Origin: Polaribacter aquimarinus
Lineage (GTDB): Bacteria; Bacteroidota; Bacteroidia; Flavobacteriales; Flavobacteriaceae
Length of the DNA: 64,000 nt
Assembly: GCF_003129485.1 (NCBI RefSeq)
Contig: NZ_QFFG01000002.1
Location: 682,001-746,000, forward strand
Reading direction: 5' to 3'
A program made the translations under genes and the position numbers. Each line of letters opens with the position of its first letter. The stretch's first letter is position 1. Shown one piece after another: positions 36,528 through 45,364 of this stretch. Under the pieces are notes generated by a model. The model saw nothing but the letters and a program-made list of their open reading frames with translations, made no database searches and was not told the origin of the DNA.

Positions 36528-37397
36528 TTATTTATCTGGTTCAATGTGGATTAAGACGTGTCCTAAACTTGGTATTTCATTTCGTAAATGGTCCTTTAAT
36601 TTATGTGCAATATCGTGCCCATCCTTAACAGAAATTACCCCATTAACTATTGCGTGTAAATCAACGTGGTATTTCATCCCTGCTTTTCGAATAAAACATT
36701 TCTCTGTACCAACTATACCTTTCACTTTTAAAGATTCTTCTCGAATTTCTTCCAATAGGTCATCATATAAATGCTCATCCATAACTTCTCCTAAAGCAGG
36801 TCTAAAAATCAAATAACTATTGTATAAAATAAAAGCAGAAGCTAATAAAGCTGCCCAATCGTCAGCAGTTTCATATCCTTTTCCGAAAATTAAAGCGATA
36901 GAAATTCCTATGAATGCCATAATTGAAGTAATTGCATCACTTCTATGGTGCCAAGCATCTGCCTTGAGTGAAGTACTATTTGTCTCCTTACTTTTTTTAA
37001 TTACTATTCTAAAGGACACTTCTTTCCATATGATAATTGCACCAAGAACAATCAAAGTCCAAGATTTTGGAACCTTATGAGGTATCTGAATATTTTGAAT
37101 GCTTTCATAGGCAATAATAGTTGCTGATGTTACAAGAAAAGCTACTACTAAGAATGTTATTAGCGGTTCAATTTTTCCGTGACCGTATGGATGATTTTTG
37201 TCTGCTGGTCGTTTGGCATATTTTAAACCAAATAGTACAAGTAGAGAAGAGAATATATCAGTTGTTGATTCTATTGCATCAGCGATGAGCGCATATGAAT
37301 TACCAAAGAATCCTGAAAGCCCTTTAATCAAAGCTAAACTGGTGTTTCCAATTATGCTAAAATATGCAGTTCGTATTGCAGTTTGTTCGTTATTCAT
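36528..37397 (-). CDS. Cation diffusion facilitator (CDF) efflux transporter
   Basis: Divalent-metal/proton antiporter of 289 residues with about six helices and a cytoplasmic C-terminal domain. Helix 2 has the family DAIESTTDIFSS, and HPYGHGKIEPL follows. Helix 5 has KADAWHHRSDAITS, where the DxxxD/HxxxD residues form the transport site. The C-terminal domain reads VDLHAIVNGVISVKDGHDIA. The His/Asp pattern would suit zinc or iron, but specificity cannot be fixed. It is the first gene of the three-gene cassette operon. Confidence 0.92.
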   Translation of the reverse strand: MNNEQTAIRTAYFSIIGNTSLALIKGLSGFFGNSYALIADAIESTTDIFSSLLVLFGLKYAKRPADKNHPYGHGKIEPLITFLVVAFLVTSATIIAYESIQNIQIPHKVPKSWTLIVLGAIIIWKEVSFRIVIKKSKETNSTSLKADAWHHRSDAITSIMAFIGISIALIFGKGYETADDWAALLASAFILYNSYLIFRPALGEVMDEHLYDDLLEEIREESLKVKGIVGTEKCFIRKAGMKYHVDLHAIVNGVISVKDGHDIAHKLKDHLRNEIPSLGHVLIHIEPDK

Positions 37398-37420
37398 TCA
37401 GTTTTTCAGATTGTAAACAA

Positions 37421-37472
37421 CTTAAGACGAATATGAGGTCGTTTTTAATGACTTATATTCGGCGTTAGCTAA
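37421..37472. repeat. Structured boundary site 2 (attC-like)
   Basis: Box B, CTTAAGACG (37421-37429), is followed by an arm 37429-37440 pairing with 37450-37460 around a 9-base loop, then box A', CGTTAGCTAA (37463-37472). The plus-strand fold contains one G·T pair and one extrahelical G, features also seen in attC bottom strands. Box A' is the exact reverse complement of box A of site 1, and box B is the exact reverse complement of box B' of site 1. Confidence 0.6.
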
Positions 37473-37510
37473 GTTATATTTTTTTGAGTTTAGAAACAAA
37501 CTAAATTAAA

Positions 37511-37548
37511 AAACAACCAACTTCAAAAAAAATAGAAGTTGGTTGTTT
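37511..37548 (-). terminator. Terminator after the DUF4097 operon
   Basis: A perfect 14-bp stem AAACAACCAACTTC/GAAGTTGGTTGTTT with a 10-base A-rich loop, 20 bases past the operon's last stop. Confidence 0.85.
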
Positions 37549-37568
37549 AAACAAAGCTTGGGTTGATG

Positions 37569-38321
37569 TTATATTTTTCGCAAGTAAATATCTCCGCTTA
37601 TAGTATTTAATTTTAAAGAAGCGGTTCCTTTTTTAATCGTTGCTACTATTTTAGAGCCATAACTTCTTTTCTTTTTATTTTCATTAAAATCGATATCTAA
37701 ATCAGAATAAATGCCACCTGTTAGAGTTTTTGCTTCAAATTTAGCATCAGCAACAAAAATGTCAATATCACCACTAATGGTTTTTAATCGCATTTCTTTA
37801 GAGTGTTTTTTTACGGTAATATTACCGCTAATTAGATCTAAATTTAAGACGCCTGCATAATTTTCTGCCACCACACTTCCAGAAATGCTTTTTACTTTTA
37901 ATTCCATTTTTTTAGGAACATAAATTACGTAGTTTACAATATTACTGTGCTTATGGCTGTGGCAATTATCATCATCTTTTTTGCTGTCTTTATCATCGCC
38001 TTTATGCGAATGTTTATGACTGTAATAGCTTCTGTATTTCTTAAAATAATCTCCATAATCTGAGTTTATTTTTAACATTCCGCCAATGTTATCTGTTTTT
38101 AGAGAAAAGTAATCATTGTGTTCGTTGTCATCCAAATTAACAGTAGCTTCAACAGAAATTTCGTTTTTATTCCAGTTTTTAATAATGATGTTATTTGCGA
38201 ATTTTAAGTGAACATAAACGTTTTCAACGTTATTGCTTTTTACATTTTTTGTTACTTTTTTTTGTGCCGTTAGGTTACTAAAAGTCAATAGTAATCCTAT
38301 GAAGAAGAGATGTCTTTTCAT
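37569..38321 (-). CDS. DUF4097-type exported beta-helix protein (second copy)
   Basis: A 250-residue protein with a signal peptide (to LTAQ). The body has repeated strands of the DUF4097/DUF2807 kind, such as LKVKSISGSVVAENYAGVL, DLISGNITVKK and LKTISGDIDIFVA, which build a beta-helix. A His/Asp-rich insert (about residues 95-125, SHKHSHKGDDKDSKKDDDN) could bind metal. It is last in the sigma/anti-sigma operon and ends YLRKI, like the YLRKK end of its neighbour. Function is unknown. Confidence 0.8.
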   Translation of the reverse strand: MKRHLFFIGLLLTFSNLTAQKKVTKNVKSNNVENVYVHLKFANNIIIKNWNKNEISVEATVNLDDNEHNDYFSLKTDNIGGMLKINSDYGDYFKKYRSYYSHKHSHKGDDKDSKKDDDNCHSHKHSNIVNYVIYVPKKMELKVKSISGSVVAENYAGVLNLDLISGNITVKKHSKEMRLKTISGDIDIFVADAKFEAKTLTGGIYSDLDIDFNENKKKRSYGSKIVATIKKGTASLKLNTISGDIYLRKI

Positions 38322-38418
38322 TTTTTTAGTATTTTAAATTAATGTGAATTAGTGTCTTTATTTCATTTAGAGCACAGTTAAAAACGATTAAATTACGCTC
38401 GAAATGAGTAAAGGAAAT

Positions 38419-39213
38419 TTATTTCTTTCTAAGATAAATGTTACCCATAGAAGATTTAATGTAGATTTTTACACCACCATTATTCAATTTAGAAACAATG
38501 CTTTTTCGACCACTTACATTAGGCATTCCTTTTTTAGTTGGAATCTCAAAATCGAAATTTGTGTACACAGTTCCTTGTGTTTTTAATTCTAAATTAGCTT
38601 TGGTGTTTCCTGGTAAAGCAACATCAATTTCTGAGACTGAAGAACTAATGGTTATAGGAGATTTCTGATTTACTTTATCAAAATCGATATCAATTTTACC
38701 AACACTAGTATTAGCTGTAATTGGTCCGGTTACATTTTTCATAATTATTTTACCAACATTTGTCTCTGCTTCTACTTCACCAGTAAAACCATAAACTTCT
38801 ATTCCTCCTAAATTACCAGCATCTATAGATACATTCATATTTTTGGGTAATGCAAACTTAAGTCCATGTCGTTGATGCATCGATTTTAAATCGGTAACAT
38901 ACAAAACGTTACCTTCTTTTTTGATTGAAAAGCCAAATCCATTTGTATTATCTTTTCCTCCAGGATAAATAGCAGTTAAGCCTTTTCTTTTTTCTTCTTT
39001 TGTCTTATCGCTTGTATGCCAACGACTGTGTCTTTGATGGTCATTTGCATTGTCTTGTATAACTAATTGAGATGAGTTTACTGCGTTTAATACAATTCTT
39101 GTATTGCTACTTAATACTACCTTGGTAATTCCTGATAAAGCGTATTTAAATTCCTTTTTTTGGGCGGTGACAATAGCACTAATAAATAGTATAACTATAC
39201 ATATTTTTTTCAT
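38419..39213 (-). CDS. DUF4097-type exported beta-helix protein (first copy)
   Basis: A 264-residue protein with signal peptide MKKICIVILFISAIVTAQ. Its C-terminal 150 residues have the repeated strand pattern of DUF4097 (GGIEVYGFTGEVEAETNVGK, ITANTSVGKIDIDF, SSSVSEIDVALPG). It also has a His-rich stretch (NDHQRHSRWHTSDKTK). It lies directly after the anti-sigma gene, so it is probably made when the ECF sigma factor is active. Role unknown; an envelope-stress function is inferred. Confidence 0.78.
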   Translation of the reverse strand: MKKICIVILFISAIVTAQKKEFKYALSGITKVVLSSNTRIVLNAVNSSQLVIQDNANDHQRHSRWHTSDKTKEEKRKGLTAIYPGGKDNTNGFGFSIKKEGNVLYVTDLKSMHQRHGLKFALPKNMNVSIDAGNLGGIEVYGFTGEVEAETNVGKIIMKNVTGPITANTSVGKIDIDFDKVNQKSPITISSSVSEIDVALPGNTKANLELKTQGTVYTNFDFEIPTKKGMPNVSGRKSIVSKLNNGGVKIYIKSSMGNIYLRKK

Positions 39214-39231
39214 AATTTCTAGATGTTTCTT

Positions 39232-39996
39232 TTATAATAATGTGGGTAAATTAATTTGTATTTCTTGTTTTACAAACTCAGGTGTTTCTTCGTTTGATAG
39301 CATTTTTTCCATAGGTTTGATAGCTCTTTTTTCTTGAATTTTTGCCAAAATGTGAATTAACTCTATTTGTACAGATGAGTTTTTCTCGGTTGCTAGTGAT
39401 TTTATTAAAGCTTCTCGAACCATCTCTCTTGATGAAAATTTAGACAAAACTTCTGCAGCAGCCAAACGTACATTTGTATTTTTATCAAAAAATAATCTGT
39501 TGATTAAAGCTTCAATAATTTTGGTGTCTTCTTGTGTAAATTCCTCTGCGTTGGTAACTGCTAAAATTCGCTTACTTGCAGAATTGTTTTCTAACATAGC
39601 TAACACTTCTTGTTTGTTTTCTTCTTTTATATTCGCAATTTTGGTAATGTCAGATTGATGTTTTCCAAACAGAAAAGCACTAATTACTATAGCGATACTT
39701 GCAGCTATTTTTAAAAACGATTTCCAGTCTTGTTTTGGCTGTAATTGTACAACTTTTGGTTTGCTGTTTTCAATTTCTTGCGCCAGCATTTCTTCAAAAC
39801 TTGCTTTTAAATTAGATGAAGGAATTTCCATTTCTTTAGTATCAAAAGCTGATAAAAAAGAGATGATTTCCTCGAATTCTTTTTGACAAGCATTACAAGT
39901 AGATAAGTGTTTTTTTACATCAGAATTTACAACTTCTGATAAATCATCTTCTATGAATTGTGATAAGTTTTCCTGTATTTCGTTACATTTCATCAT
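39232..39996 (-). CDS. Anti-sigma factor with zinc finger and HEAT repeats
   Basis: Membrane-spanning anti-sigma factor of 254 residues. The N-terminal zinc-binding domain has HLSTCNACQ (HxxxCxxC), a helix near residues 90-107 (IAASIAIVISAFLFG) crosses the membrane, and the outer part (about 140-254) forms HEAT-like repeats (NVRLAAAEVLSKF, VQIELIHILAKIQEKRAIKPM). Its start overlaps the sigma gene stop by 4 bases. The HEAT part would be the periplasmic sensor or protein-binding module. Confidence 0.85.
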   Translation of the reverse strand: MMKCNEIQENLSQFIEDDLSEVVNSDVKKHLSTCNACQKEFEEIISFLSAFDTKEMEIPSSNLKASFEEMLAQEIENSKPKVVQLQPKQDWKSFLKIAASIAIVISAFLFGKHQSDITKIANIKEENKQEVLAMLENNSASKRILAVTNAEEFTQEDTKIIEALINRLFFDKNTNVRLAAAEVLSKFSSREMVREALIKSLATEKNSSVQIELIHILAKIQEKRAIKPMEKMLSNEETPEFVKQEIQINLPTLL

Positions 39997-40529
39997 ACTG
40001 TTGTTTGAAAATAGATGTCTTTTAATTTCTTAAGAGCTCTATGCACTTTTACTTTTACGGCATTTTCATTGCTGCCTACAATTTGAGCTATTTGCTCGTA
40101 TTTAATTTCTTGAAAACGATGCATTACAATCAATTCTCTATCAGAATTAGAAAGTTTTAACAATGCTTTCTGTAAATGATCTAACTCTTCTTGCCTACTC
40201 TCAGAAACTAAAGTTTCATTGGCTTCCAATTTATCATCATCAATAACATTAGAACGTTCTTTTTTTGTTTTTTGATAATGAGTTGAAAATATATTGCGAG
40301 CAATTGTATATATCCAAGCAGCAAAATTTCCGTTTTTGTAAGACGTTTTGTACTTAATTACTTTTAAGAAAACATCTTGAGTTAAATCTTCACTAACCAT
40401 TTTATTTTGAATCATTTTGTTGAAAAAGTTATAAATACGCACATTGTACCTATCAAACAGAATTGATAACAATTCTAATTTGCCATTGGCAATTTGCAAC
40501 ATGAGTTCCTCGTCAGTTAAATGTTTCAA
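39993..40529 (-). CDS. ECF RNA polymerase sigma factor
   Basis: A 178-residue sigma-70 family ECF factor. Region 2 has NKMVSEDLTQDVFLKVIKY and NFAAWIYTIARNIFSTHYQ; region 4 has DRELIVMHRFQEIKYEQIAQIVG and VKVKVHRALKKLK. It heads a four-gene operon (sigma, anti-sigma, two DUF4097 proteins), which is probably its own regulon. The inducing signal is unknown. Confidence 0.93.
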   Translation of the reverse strand: MKHLTDEELMLQIANGKLELLSILFDRYNVRIYNFFNKMIQNKMVSEDLTQDVFLKVIKYKTSYKNGNFAAWIYTIARNIFSTHYQKTKKERSNVIDDDKLEANETLVSESRQEELDHLQKALLKLSNSDRELIVMHRFQEIKYEQIAQIVGSNENAVKVKVHRALKKLKDIYFQTTV

Positions 40530-40616
40530 GGTTGATTTTGGTTAGTTTCTATTCTTAAAACCATCAATTTACAAAAAGGTTACATTTTTAATTTAAAAAA
40601 GTATAGAAATAAAAAA

Positions 40617-40642
40617 AAATCCCAAGCTATTGCTTGGGATTT
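40617..40642 (-). terminator. Terminator after mscL
   Basis: A perfect 11-bp stem AAATCCCAAGC/GCTTGGGATTT with loop TATT, next to a long A-run that is the U-tract of the minus transcript. Confidence 0.85.
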
Positions 40643-40664
40643 GGAAAGATATAAATTGTGAAAT

Positions 40665-41078
40665 TTATTTTTTATTAGCTAATAAGTCTCTTATTTCTGC
40701 TAATAAATCTTCTTGACTTGGTCCTTTTGGAGCTTCTGGTTTAGGTTCTTCTTTCTTTTTAGTGGCATTAACACCTTTTACAATTAAGAACATTACAAAA
40801 GCAACAATAATAAAGTCGATTACATTGGTTAAGAAATCTCCGTATAAAACTGCGACTTCTCCCGAAACTTTTCCTGCTGCATCTGCAACACCTTCTTTAA
40901 CAATCCATTTAAGGCTTTTAAAGTCGGTATCGAATAATAATCCGATTAAAGGAGAAACAATTCCTCCGGTAAAAGAAGTTACAACTTGTTTAAAAGCTGC
41001 ACCCATAACAAAACCTACTGCAATGTCTACAAGGTTCCCCTTCATTGCAAAGTCTTTGAATTCTTTAAGCATTCCCAT
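40665..41078 (-). CDS. mscL: Large-conductance mechanosensitive channel
   Basis: Pentameric emergency valve against hypo-osmotic shock. The 137-residue protein begins MGMLKEFKDFAMKGNLVDIAVGFVMG (N-terminal amphipathic helix and pore-lining TM1), has a variable periplasmic loop, and a second helix (TNVIDFIIVAFVMFLIVKGVN) followed by a cytoplasmic coil (EDLLAEIRDLLANK). It is monocistronic. Confidence 0.96.
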   Translation of the reverse strand: MGMLKEFKDFAMKGNLVDIAVGFVMGAAFKQVVTSFTGGIVSPLIGLLFDTDFKSLKWIVKEGVADAAGKVSGEVAVLYGDFLTNVIDFIIVAFVMFLIVKGVNATKKKEEPKPEAPKGPSQEDLLAEIRDLLANKK

Positions 41079-41202
41079 TATTTGTTGTTTTTAATTAGTT
41101 TATCTATGCTAAGATATAAAAAATGTTTTTTTTGGTGTTTTTTATTCGATGAGAAGTATAATTTAGGCTTTTAAAGGTTCTTTTTTTTCAAAATAGAAAA
41201 GT

Positions 41203-42312
41203 TTAGTCTTTTCCTTGTTTTAAAATTTTTGATACTCGTTGCGAAATGGCAGTTAAGGTTTCATAAACAATAGTTTCAGAAACATCAGCAATATGTTGAA
41301 GCATGTCTTGAGAGTTAAAAATGATAACTTCATCACCTTCTTTACAATCAATTTTAGTAACATCAACCATAATCATATCCATGCAAACATTACCAATAAT
41401 TTTTGCTTTTTGATTGTTGATGATTACAAAACCTTTTTTATTTCCTAATTTTCTAGACAAACCATCTGCGTGACCAACAGGAATTGTAGCAGATTTTGTA
41501 GGTTTTTTGGCTACAAAAGCTCTATTGTAACCCACAGTTTCTCCTGGTTCTATCAAATGAATTTGAGAAATAATCGATTTTAAATTATGTGTGTTTTTAA
41601 GTTGAGCAGTTTCTTTTTCATCGTTTCCAAAACCATATAAACCTATACCAACTCTCACCATATCAAATTGTGCTTTGGCATAATTTACTACACCAGAAGT
41701 ATTTAAAATATGCAACATAGGTTCATAACCTAAATGTTTGTAGAACTGTTGCGCGGTGTAAGCAAAGTTGTTAATTTGATTAACGGTAAAATCTTGTTCT
41801 TCAACATCTTCACTTGCAGCTAAATGAGAAAATAAAGATTGTACTTTAACGTGATTTGTTTCTTTTAAACTAGTAATAATTTTAGGAATATCTGTATGCC
41901 AAAATCCTAATCTATTTAACCCAGTATTGAATTTTATATGAATAGGATAATTCATCAACGGAATTTCATCTGCCAGTTTTAAAAAAGCATTAAAAATTTT
42001 AAAATTGTATAAATTAGGTTCTAGTTTATAATCTATAATAGATTTTAGGTTTGGTGTTTGCGGATGCAAAACCAATATAGGCGTTTTAATACCTGCTTCT
42101 CTCAAGGCAATTCCTTCAACTGCATAAGCAACAGCAAAATAATCTACCTTATCTGCTAAAAATTGAGCTATTTGAACTCCATCAGAACCATATCCAAAAG
42201 CTTTTACCACAGCCAAAATTTTGGTTTCAGGTTGTAGCTTTTTTTTGAAATACTCTAGGTTATGTTGTAACGCATTTCCATCTATCTCTAAAACCGTAAC
42301 GTGATTATTCAT
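41203..42312 (-). CDS. alr: Alanine racemase
   Basis: Makes D-alanine for peptidoglycan. The 369-residue protein has the PLP lysine in [12 protein letters not shown] near residue 37, a fold-III TIM barrel, [12 protein letters not shown], and the catalytic tyrosine region [10 protein letters not shown] near residue 260, then MDMIMVDVT. Its ATG lies inside the end of tdk (8-base overlap), so the two are coupled. Confidence 0.95.
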   Translation of the reverse strand: MNNHVTVLEIDGNALQHNLEYFKKKLQPETKILAVVKAFGYGSDGVQIAQFLADKVDYFAVAYAVEGIALREAGIKTPILVLHPQTPNLKSIIDYKLEPNLYNFKIFNAFLKLADEIPLMNYPIHIKFNTGLNRLGFWHTDIPKIITSLKETNHVKVQSLFSHLAASEDVEEQDFTVNQINNFAYTAQQFYKHLGYEPMLHILNTSGVVNYAKAQFDMVRVGIGLYGFGNDEKETAQLKNTHNLKSIISQIHLIEPGETVGYNRAFVAKKPTKSATIPVGHADGLSRKLGNKKGFVIINNQKAKIIGNVCMDMIMVDVTKIDCKEGDEVIIFNSQDMLQHIADVSETIVYETLTAISQRVSKILKQGKD

Positions 42313-42928
42313 TTGCAGAACTTTCTTTTTGGGAATTTTTTTCTTCTTTCTGATTTCTTACTGCTTTGTAATAAGCTGCTCTACTTAAAGGTTCGTATTC
42401 TTGTGTTTCGCCTAATAAAACCAAATCATCATTTTGTGCCTTTCTAAAACTGTAATGTGCTAAATTTCCTGTGTGGGTACAAACTGCGTGCACTTTTGTT
42501 ACATATTCTGCAGTTGCCATTAAAGCTGGCATTGGGCCAAAAGGATTTCCTTTAAAATCCATATCTAAACCAGCAACAATTACACGAATTCCTCTATTTG
42601 CCAAATCGTTACAAACAGCAACAATTTCATCATCAAAAAATTGCGCTTCATCAATGCCAACTACATCAACATCATTGGCTAATAATCTAATATTTGAAGA
42701 AACAGGAACAGGAGTTGAGCGAATTCTATTGTCATTATGAGAAACCACTTCCTCATCATCATAACGAACATCAACCGCAGGTTTAAAAATCTCTACACGT
42801 TGTTTGGCAAATTGTGCGCGTTTTAGGCGTCTAATCAGTTCTTCTGTTTTACCAGAAAACATTGAGCCACAAATTACTTCAATCCATCCAAATTGTTCTG
42901 TATGATTTACGGTATTTTCAAGAAACAT
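42305..42928 (-). CDS. tdk: Thymidine kinase (type II)
   Basis: Salvage kinase converting thymidine to dTMP. The 207-residue protein has Walker [16 protein letters not shown] near residue 21, Walker [13 protein letters not shown] near residue 90, and the lasso segment [12 protein letters not shown]. The second zinc-ligand pair of longer homologues is not obvious, which is common in this phylum. It precedes alr with an 8-base overlap. Confidence 0.94.
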   Translation of the reverse strand: MFLENTVNHTEQFGWIEVICGSMFSGKTEELIRRLKRAQFAKQRVEIFKPAVDVRYDDEEVVSHNDNRIRSTPVPVSSNIRLLANDVDVVGIDEAQFFDDEIVAVCNDLANRGIRVIVAGLDMDFKGNPFGPMPALMATAEYVTKVHAVCTHTGNLAHYSFRKAQNDDLVLLGETQEYEPLSRAAYYKAVRNQKEEKNSQKESSANE

Positions 42929-43028
42929 TTTGTAATTTTAGGCGTTAGAGTTATAGATTTCCTGTTACTTTGAGTTTTAGCAAATTTATGAATATTTACG
43001 AGTAAAAAATAAAATCAACTTACAACTT

Positions 43029-43814
43029 ATGCACAAAAGATTAGAAAACGATTTAATGTCTCTTGCTCACGAGATTTTACAAATGAAAGATAAAGATGAT
43101 GTATTTGCACTAAAAGAAAAGGCAAAAGAAATTTATGAGAAATTATCTTTATTAGCTTTTGTTGAAGAATACATAGCAACAACTCCTGATCTAGATGAAA
43201 CTAAAGAAGAATTAGTTGCAAAAGTTGACAAAGCTCTGGAATTAAAAGAGATTATTGATGAAGTTGTTGAAGAAAAAAAGGATGAAGAAAAAGTAGTGCA
43301 TCAATTGGTAGAAGAAATTCAAGAAATTACAGAAGAACCTAAAAAGGTAATTGAGGAAAAGGTGGCAATTAAAGTTGAAGAAATTATAGAGCAACCTTTT
43401 GATGAATTAGAATCACTAATGTTTGAGCCAGAACAACCAGAAATGTCTTTTAAGAATGATGTAAAAGATGTTGGAGAAAGAAAAACGGCAACTTTAGAAG
43501 AAGAATTGCAAGACACCATTCCTGTGGATGAAATTGCCGATTTATTTGATGCTCCAGCGCCAGCAAAATCTTTAAATGATAAATTGTCAACCAACATTCA
43601 AATTGGTTTAAATGATAGAATTGCTTTTGTAAAGAATTTGTTTGATGGAAGTCAAGAAGATTTTAATAGAGTTGTTTCTCAGTTAAATACTTATTCGTCT
43701 GAAAAAGAAGCTAAAAAATTCATAGATAAAATGGTAAAGCCAGATTACGATTGGTCTAATCAAGAAGAATTAGAAACTCGTTTTATGGAAATTGTAGAAC
43801 GCAAATTTACTTAA
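43029..43814 (+). CDS. Conserved acidic coiled-coil protein
   Basis: A 261-residue cytoplasmic protein without signal or membrane helix. The N-terminal 60 residues are helical (LMSLAHEILQMKDKDDVFALKEKAKEIYEKLS). The middle (about 60-170) is Glu/Lys-rich, low-complexity, probably coiled coil. The C-terminus has a conserved block (NDRIAFVKNLFDGSQEDFNRVVSQLNTY). I know it only as a conserved flavobacterial hypothetical. It is followed 17 bases later by a glycosyltransferase. Confidence 0.8.
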   Translation: MHKRLENDLMSLAHEILQMKDKDDVFALKEKAKEIYEKLSLLAFVEEYIATTPDLDETKEELVAKVDKALELKEIIDEVVEEKKDEEKVVHQLVEEIQEITEEPKKVIEEKVAIKVEEIIEQPFDELESLMFEPEQPEMSFKNDVKDVGERKTATLEEELQDTIPVDEIADLFDAPAPAKSLNDKLSTNIQIGLNDRIAFVKNLFDGSQEDFNRVVSQLNTYSSEKEAKKFIDKMVKPDYDWSNQEELETRFMEIVERKFT

Positions 43815-43831
43815 TATTCAAACTTCAATTA

Positions 43832-44812
43832 TTGAAACCTATTTTAATTCATACTCATTTTCACAGACGCAGAACAGGAGTAACCAGAAGTATAGAAAAC
43901 GTACTACCTTTTTTTGAGGATAAATACGAAACTTATATCTACGGTTATAATGTAGAAGGAAAGAAAATTTCTTTTTCTGAATTAAAAAAACTATTGTTTT
44001 CCAATCGAGAAGTTGTTGTGCATTGTCATCGAAATAACGAGATAATGAGAATGTTGTTTTTGCGTTTTTTAGGCGCTAAATTTAAGTTGATTGCTACACG
44101 TCACGCAGAAACGGTTCCTTCTGGTTTAACGATGAAACTGCTAAAAAAAGCCGATAAAGTTGTTACGCTTATAAAAAGCATGAGTGACAATTTAGGGATA
44201 GAAAATACTGTTGTTGGTCACGGAATTGATATCGAGAAATTCAAACCCAGTAATTCTAAAAAACTTTCTAATATCTCACAAGAGAATATAATTCTTTGTG
44301 CAGGAAGAGTAAGAAAACCCAAAGGACAAGTAATCTTGTTAGAAGCTGCAAAAGTGCTAAAAAATCATGAAAATTGGGCTTTGGTAATTGTTGGAAAAGT
44401 AGATAAACCTGATTTTCTAGAAGAATTAAAAACGATTGCAAAGAAATATCAAATAGAAAACCAAGTGTATTTTATAGATGAAACTTCAGATATTGTTTCT
44501 TATTATCAAGCATCAAAGATTGCATTGGTTCCTAGTTTTTCAGAAGGATTTTCTTTAGTAACAGCAGAAGCTATGGCTTGTGAATGTTCTGTTATTGCTA
44601 CAAAAAATGTTGGAGTGCATTCAGAATTAATCACTCACCAAAAAAATGGCTATTTATTTGAAGTTGGTAATATTTCTGAATTAGAAGATTTATTAGAAAA
44701 ATCAATCACCAATCAAATTCCACTTTTAGGACAAGAAGCAAGAGCAGAAATTCTTGAAAATTGGAGTGCCCAAAAAGAAGCAGAAGGTTTAATAAAAGTA
44801 TATAAATCTTAA
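43832..44812 (+). CDS. Glycosyltransferase family 4
   Basis: A 326-residue GT-B enzyme. The N-terminal part has HTHFHRRRTGVTRSIENVLPF and VVHCHRNNEI. The C-terminal nucleotide-sugar domain has ILCAGRVRKPKGQVILLEAA and VPSFSEGFSLVTAEAMAC (GT4 E-x7-E motif). The start at 43832 is TTG; no ATG fits the conserved N-terminus. It is short for GT4 but both halves are present. Likely role in surface glycan or lipopolysaccharide synthesis; donor and acceptor unknown. Confidence 0.87.
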   Translation: MKPILIHTHFHRRRTGVTRSIENVLPFFEDKYETYIYGYNVEGKKISFSELKKLLFSNREVVVHCHRNNEIMRMLFLRFLGAKFKLIATRHAETVPSGLTMKLLKKADKVVTLIKSMSDNLGIENTVVGHGIDIEKFKPSNSKKLSNISQENIILCAGRVRKPKGQVILLEAAKVLKNHENWALVIVGKVDKPDFLEELKTIAKKYQIENQVYFIDETSDIVSYYQASKIALVPSFSEGFSLVTAEAMACECSVIATKNVGVHSELITHQKNGYLFEVGNISELEDLLEKSITNQIPLLGQEARAEILENWSAQKEAEGLIKVYKS

Positions 44813-44837
44813 TAAAAACCCTAAAACAAATTAAAAA

Positions 44838-45311
44838 ATGAAAAAATTATTCTTTACAATTATTTTATGTTTAGTAGCATTTTCTAATATAAATGCTCAA
44901 AAAATTGAAATGAAAAAATCTTTTGGAACCAATATGTATATGCAAGATGGAAAAAGGTTGAATGCAAAACAATTAACAGATTTAATGAAAGGTAATGAGA
45001 AAGCTTTATCAGCCATAAAAAAAGCCAAAACTAATAATACTTGGGCTACAGTTTTAGGAGGAGCAGGAGGTTTTTTAGTAGGATTTCCAATAGGAACATC
45101 AATTGGAGGTGGAGATGCAAAATGGGAGTTAGCAGCAGTTGGAGCAGGTTTAATAGTGGCTGCAATTCCATTAAACTCTGCCTATAATAAACACTCCAAA
45201 AAAGCTGTAAATTTATACAATAACGAAATTTCTTCTAGTGCTTATCATTTTAAACCAGAGTTTAACCTAAATTTAAAAGGAACAGGTTTAGGAATTACAA
45301 TGAGTTTTTAA
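44838..45311 (+). CDS. Exported protein with glycine-zipper segment
   Basis: A 157-residue protein with signal peptide MKKLFFTIILCLVAFSNINAQ. A hydrophobic Gly-rich region (VLGGAGGFLVGFPIGTSIGGG, then AAVGAGLIVAAIPL, about residues 72-115) could insert in a membrane. The C-terminus is a short strand (FNLNLKGTGLGITMSF). Typical of small Bacteroidota envelope proteins; function unknown. Confidence 0.72.
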   Translation: MKKLFFTIILCLVAFSNINAQKIEMKKSFGTNMYMQDGKRLNAKQLTDLMKGNEKALSAIKKAKTNNTWATVLGGAGGFLVGFPIGTSIGGGDAKWELAAVGAGLIVAAIPLNSAYNKHSKKAVNLYNNEISSSAYHFKPEFNLNLKGTGLGITMSF

Positions 45312-45364
45312 ACCAAATTGTAACAATTTGTTTTCATAATCGTCTGAAAGGAAAACCAAATATT

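Noticed and set aside
35338-37472. Insertion sequence or classical transposon
   Set aside because: No transposase or remnant is present, and the ends are structured sites with exchanged boxes rather than simple terminal repeats with target duplications.
40762-41094. 110-codon frame antisense to mscL
   Set aside because: It is complementary to a clear, well-conserved mscL gene and has no independent support.
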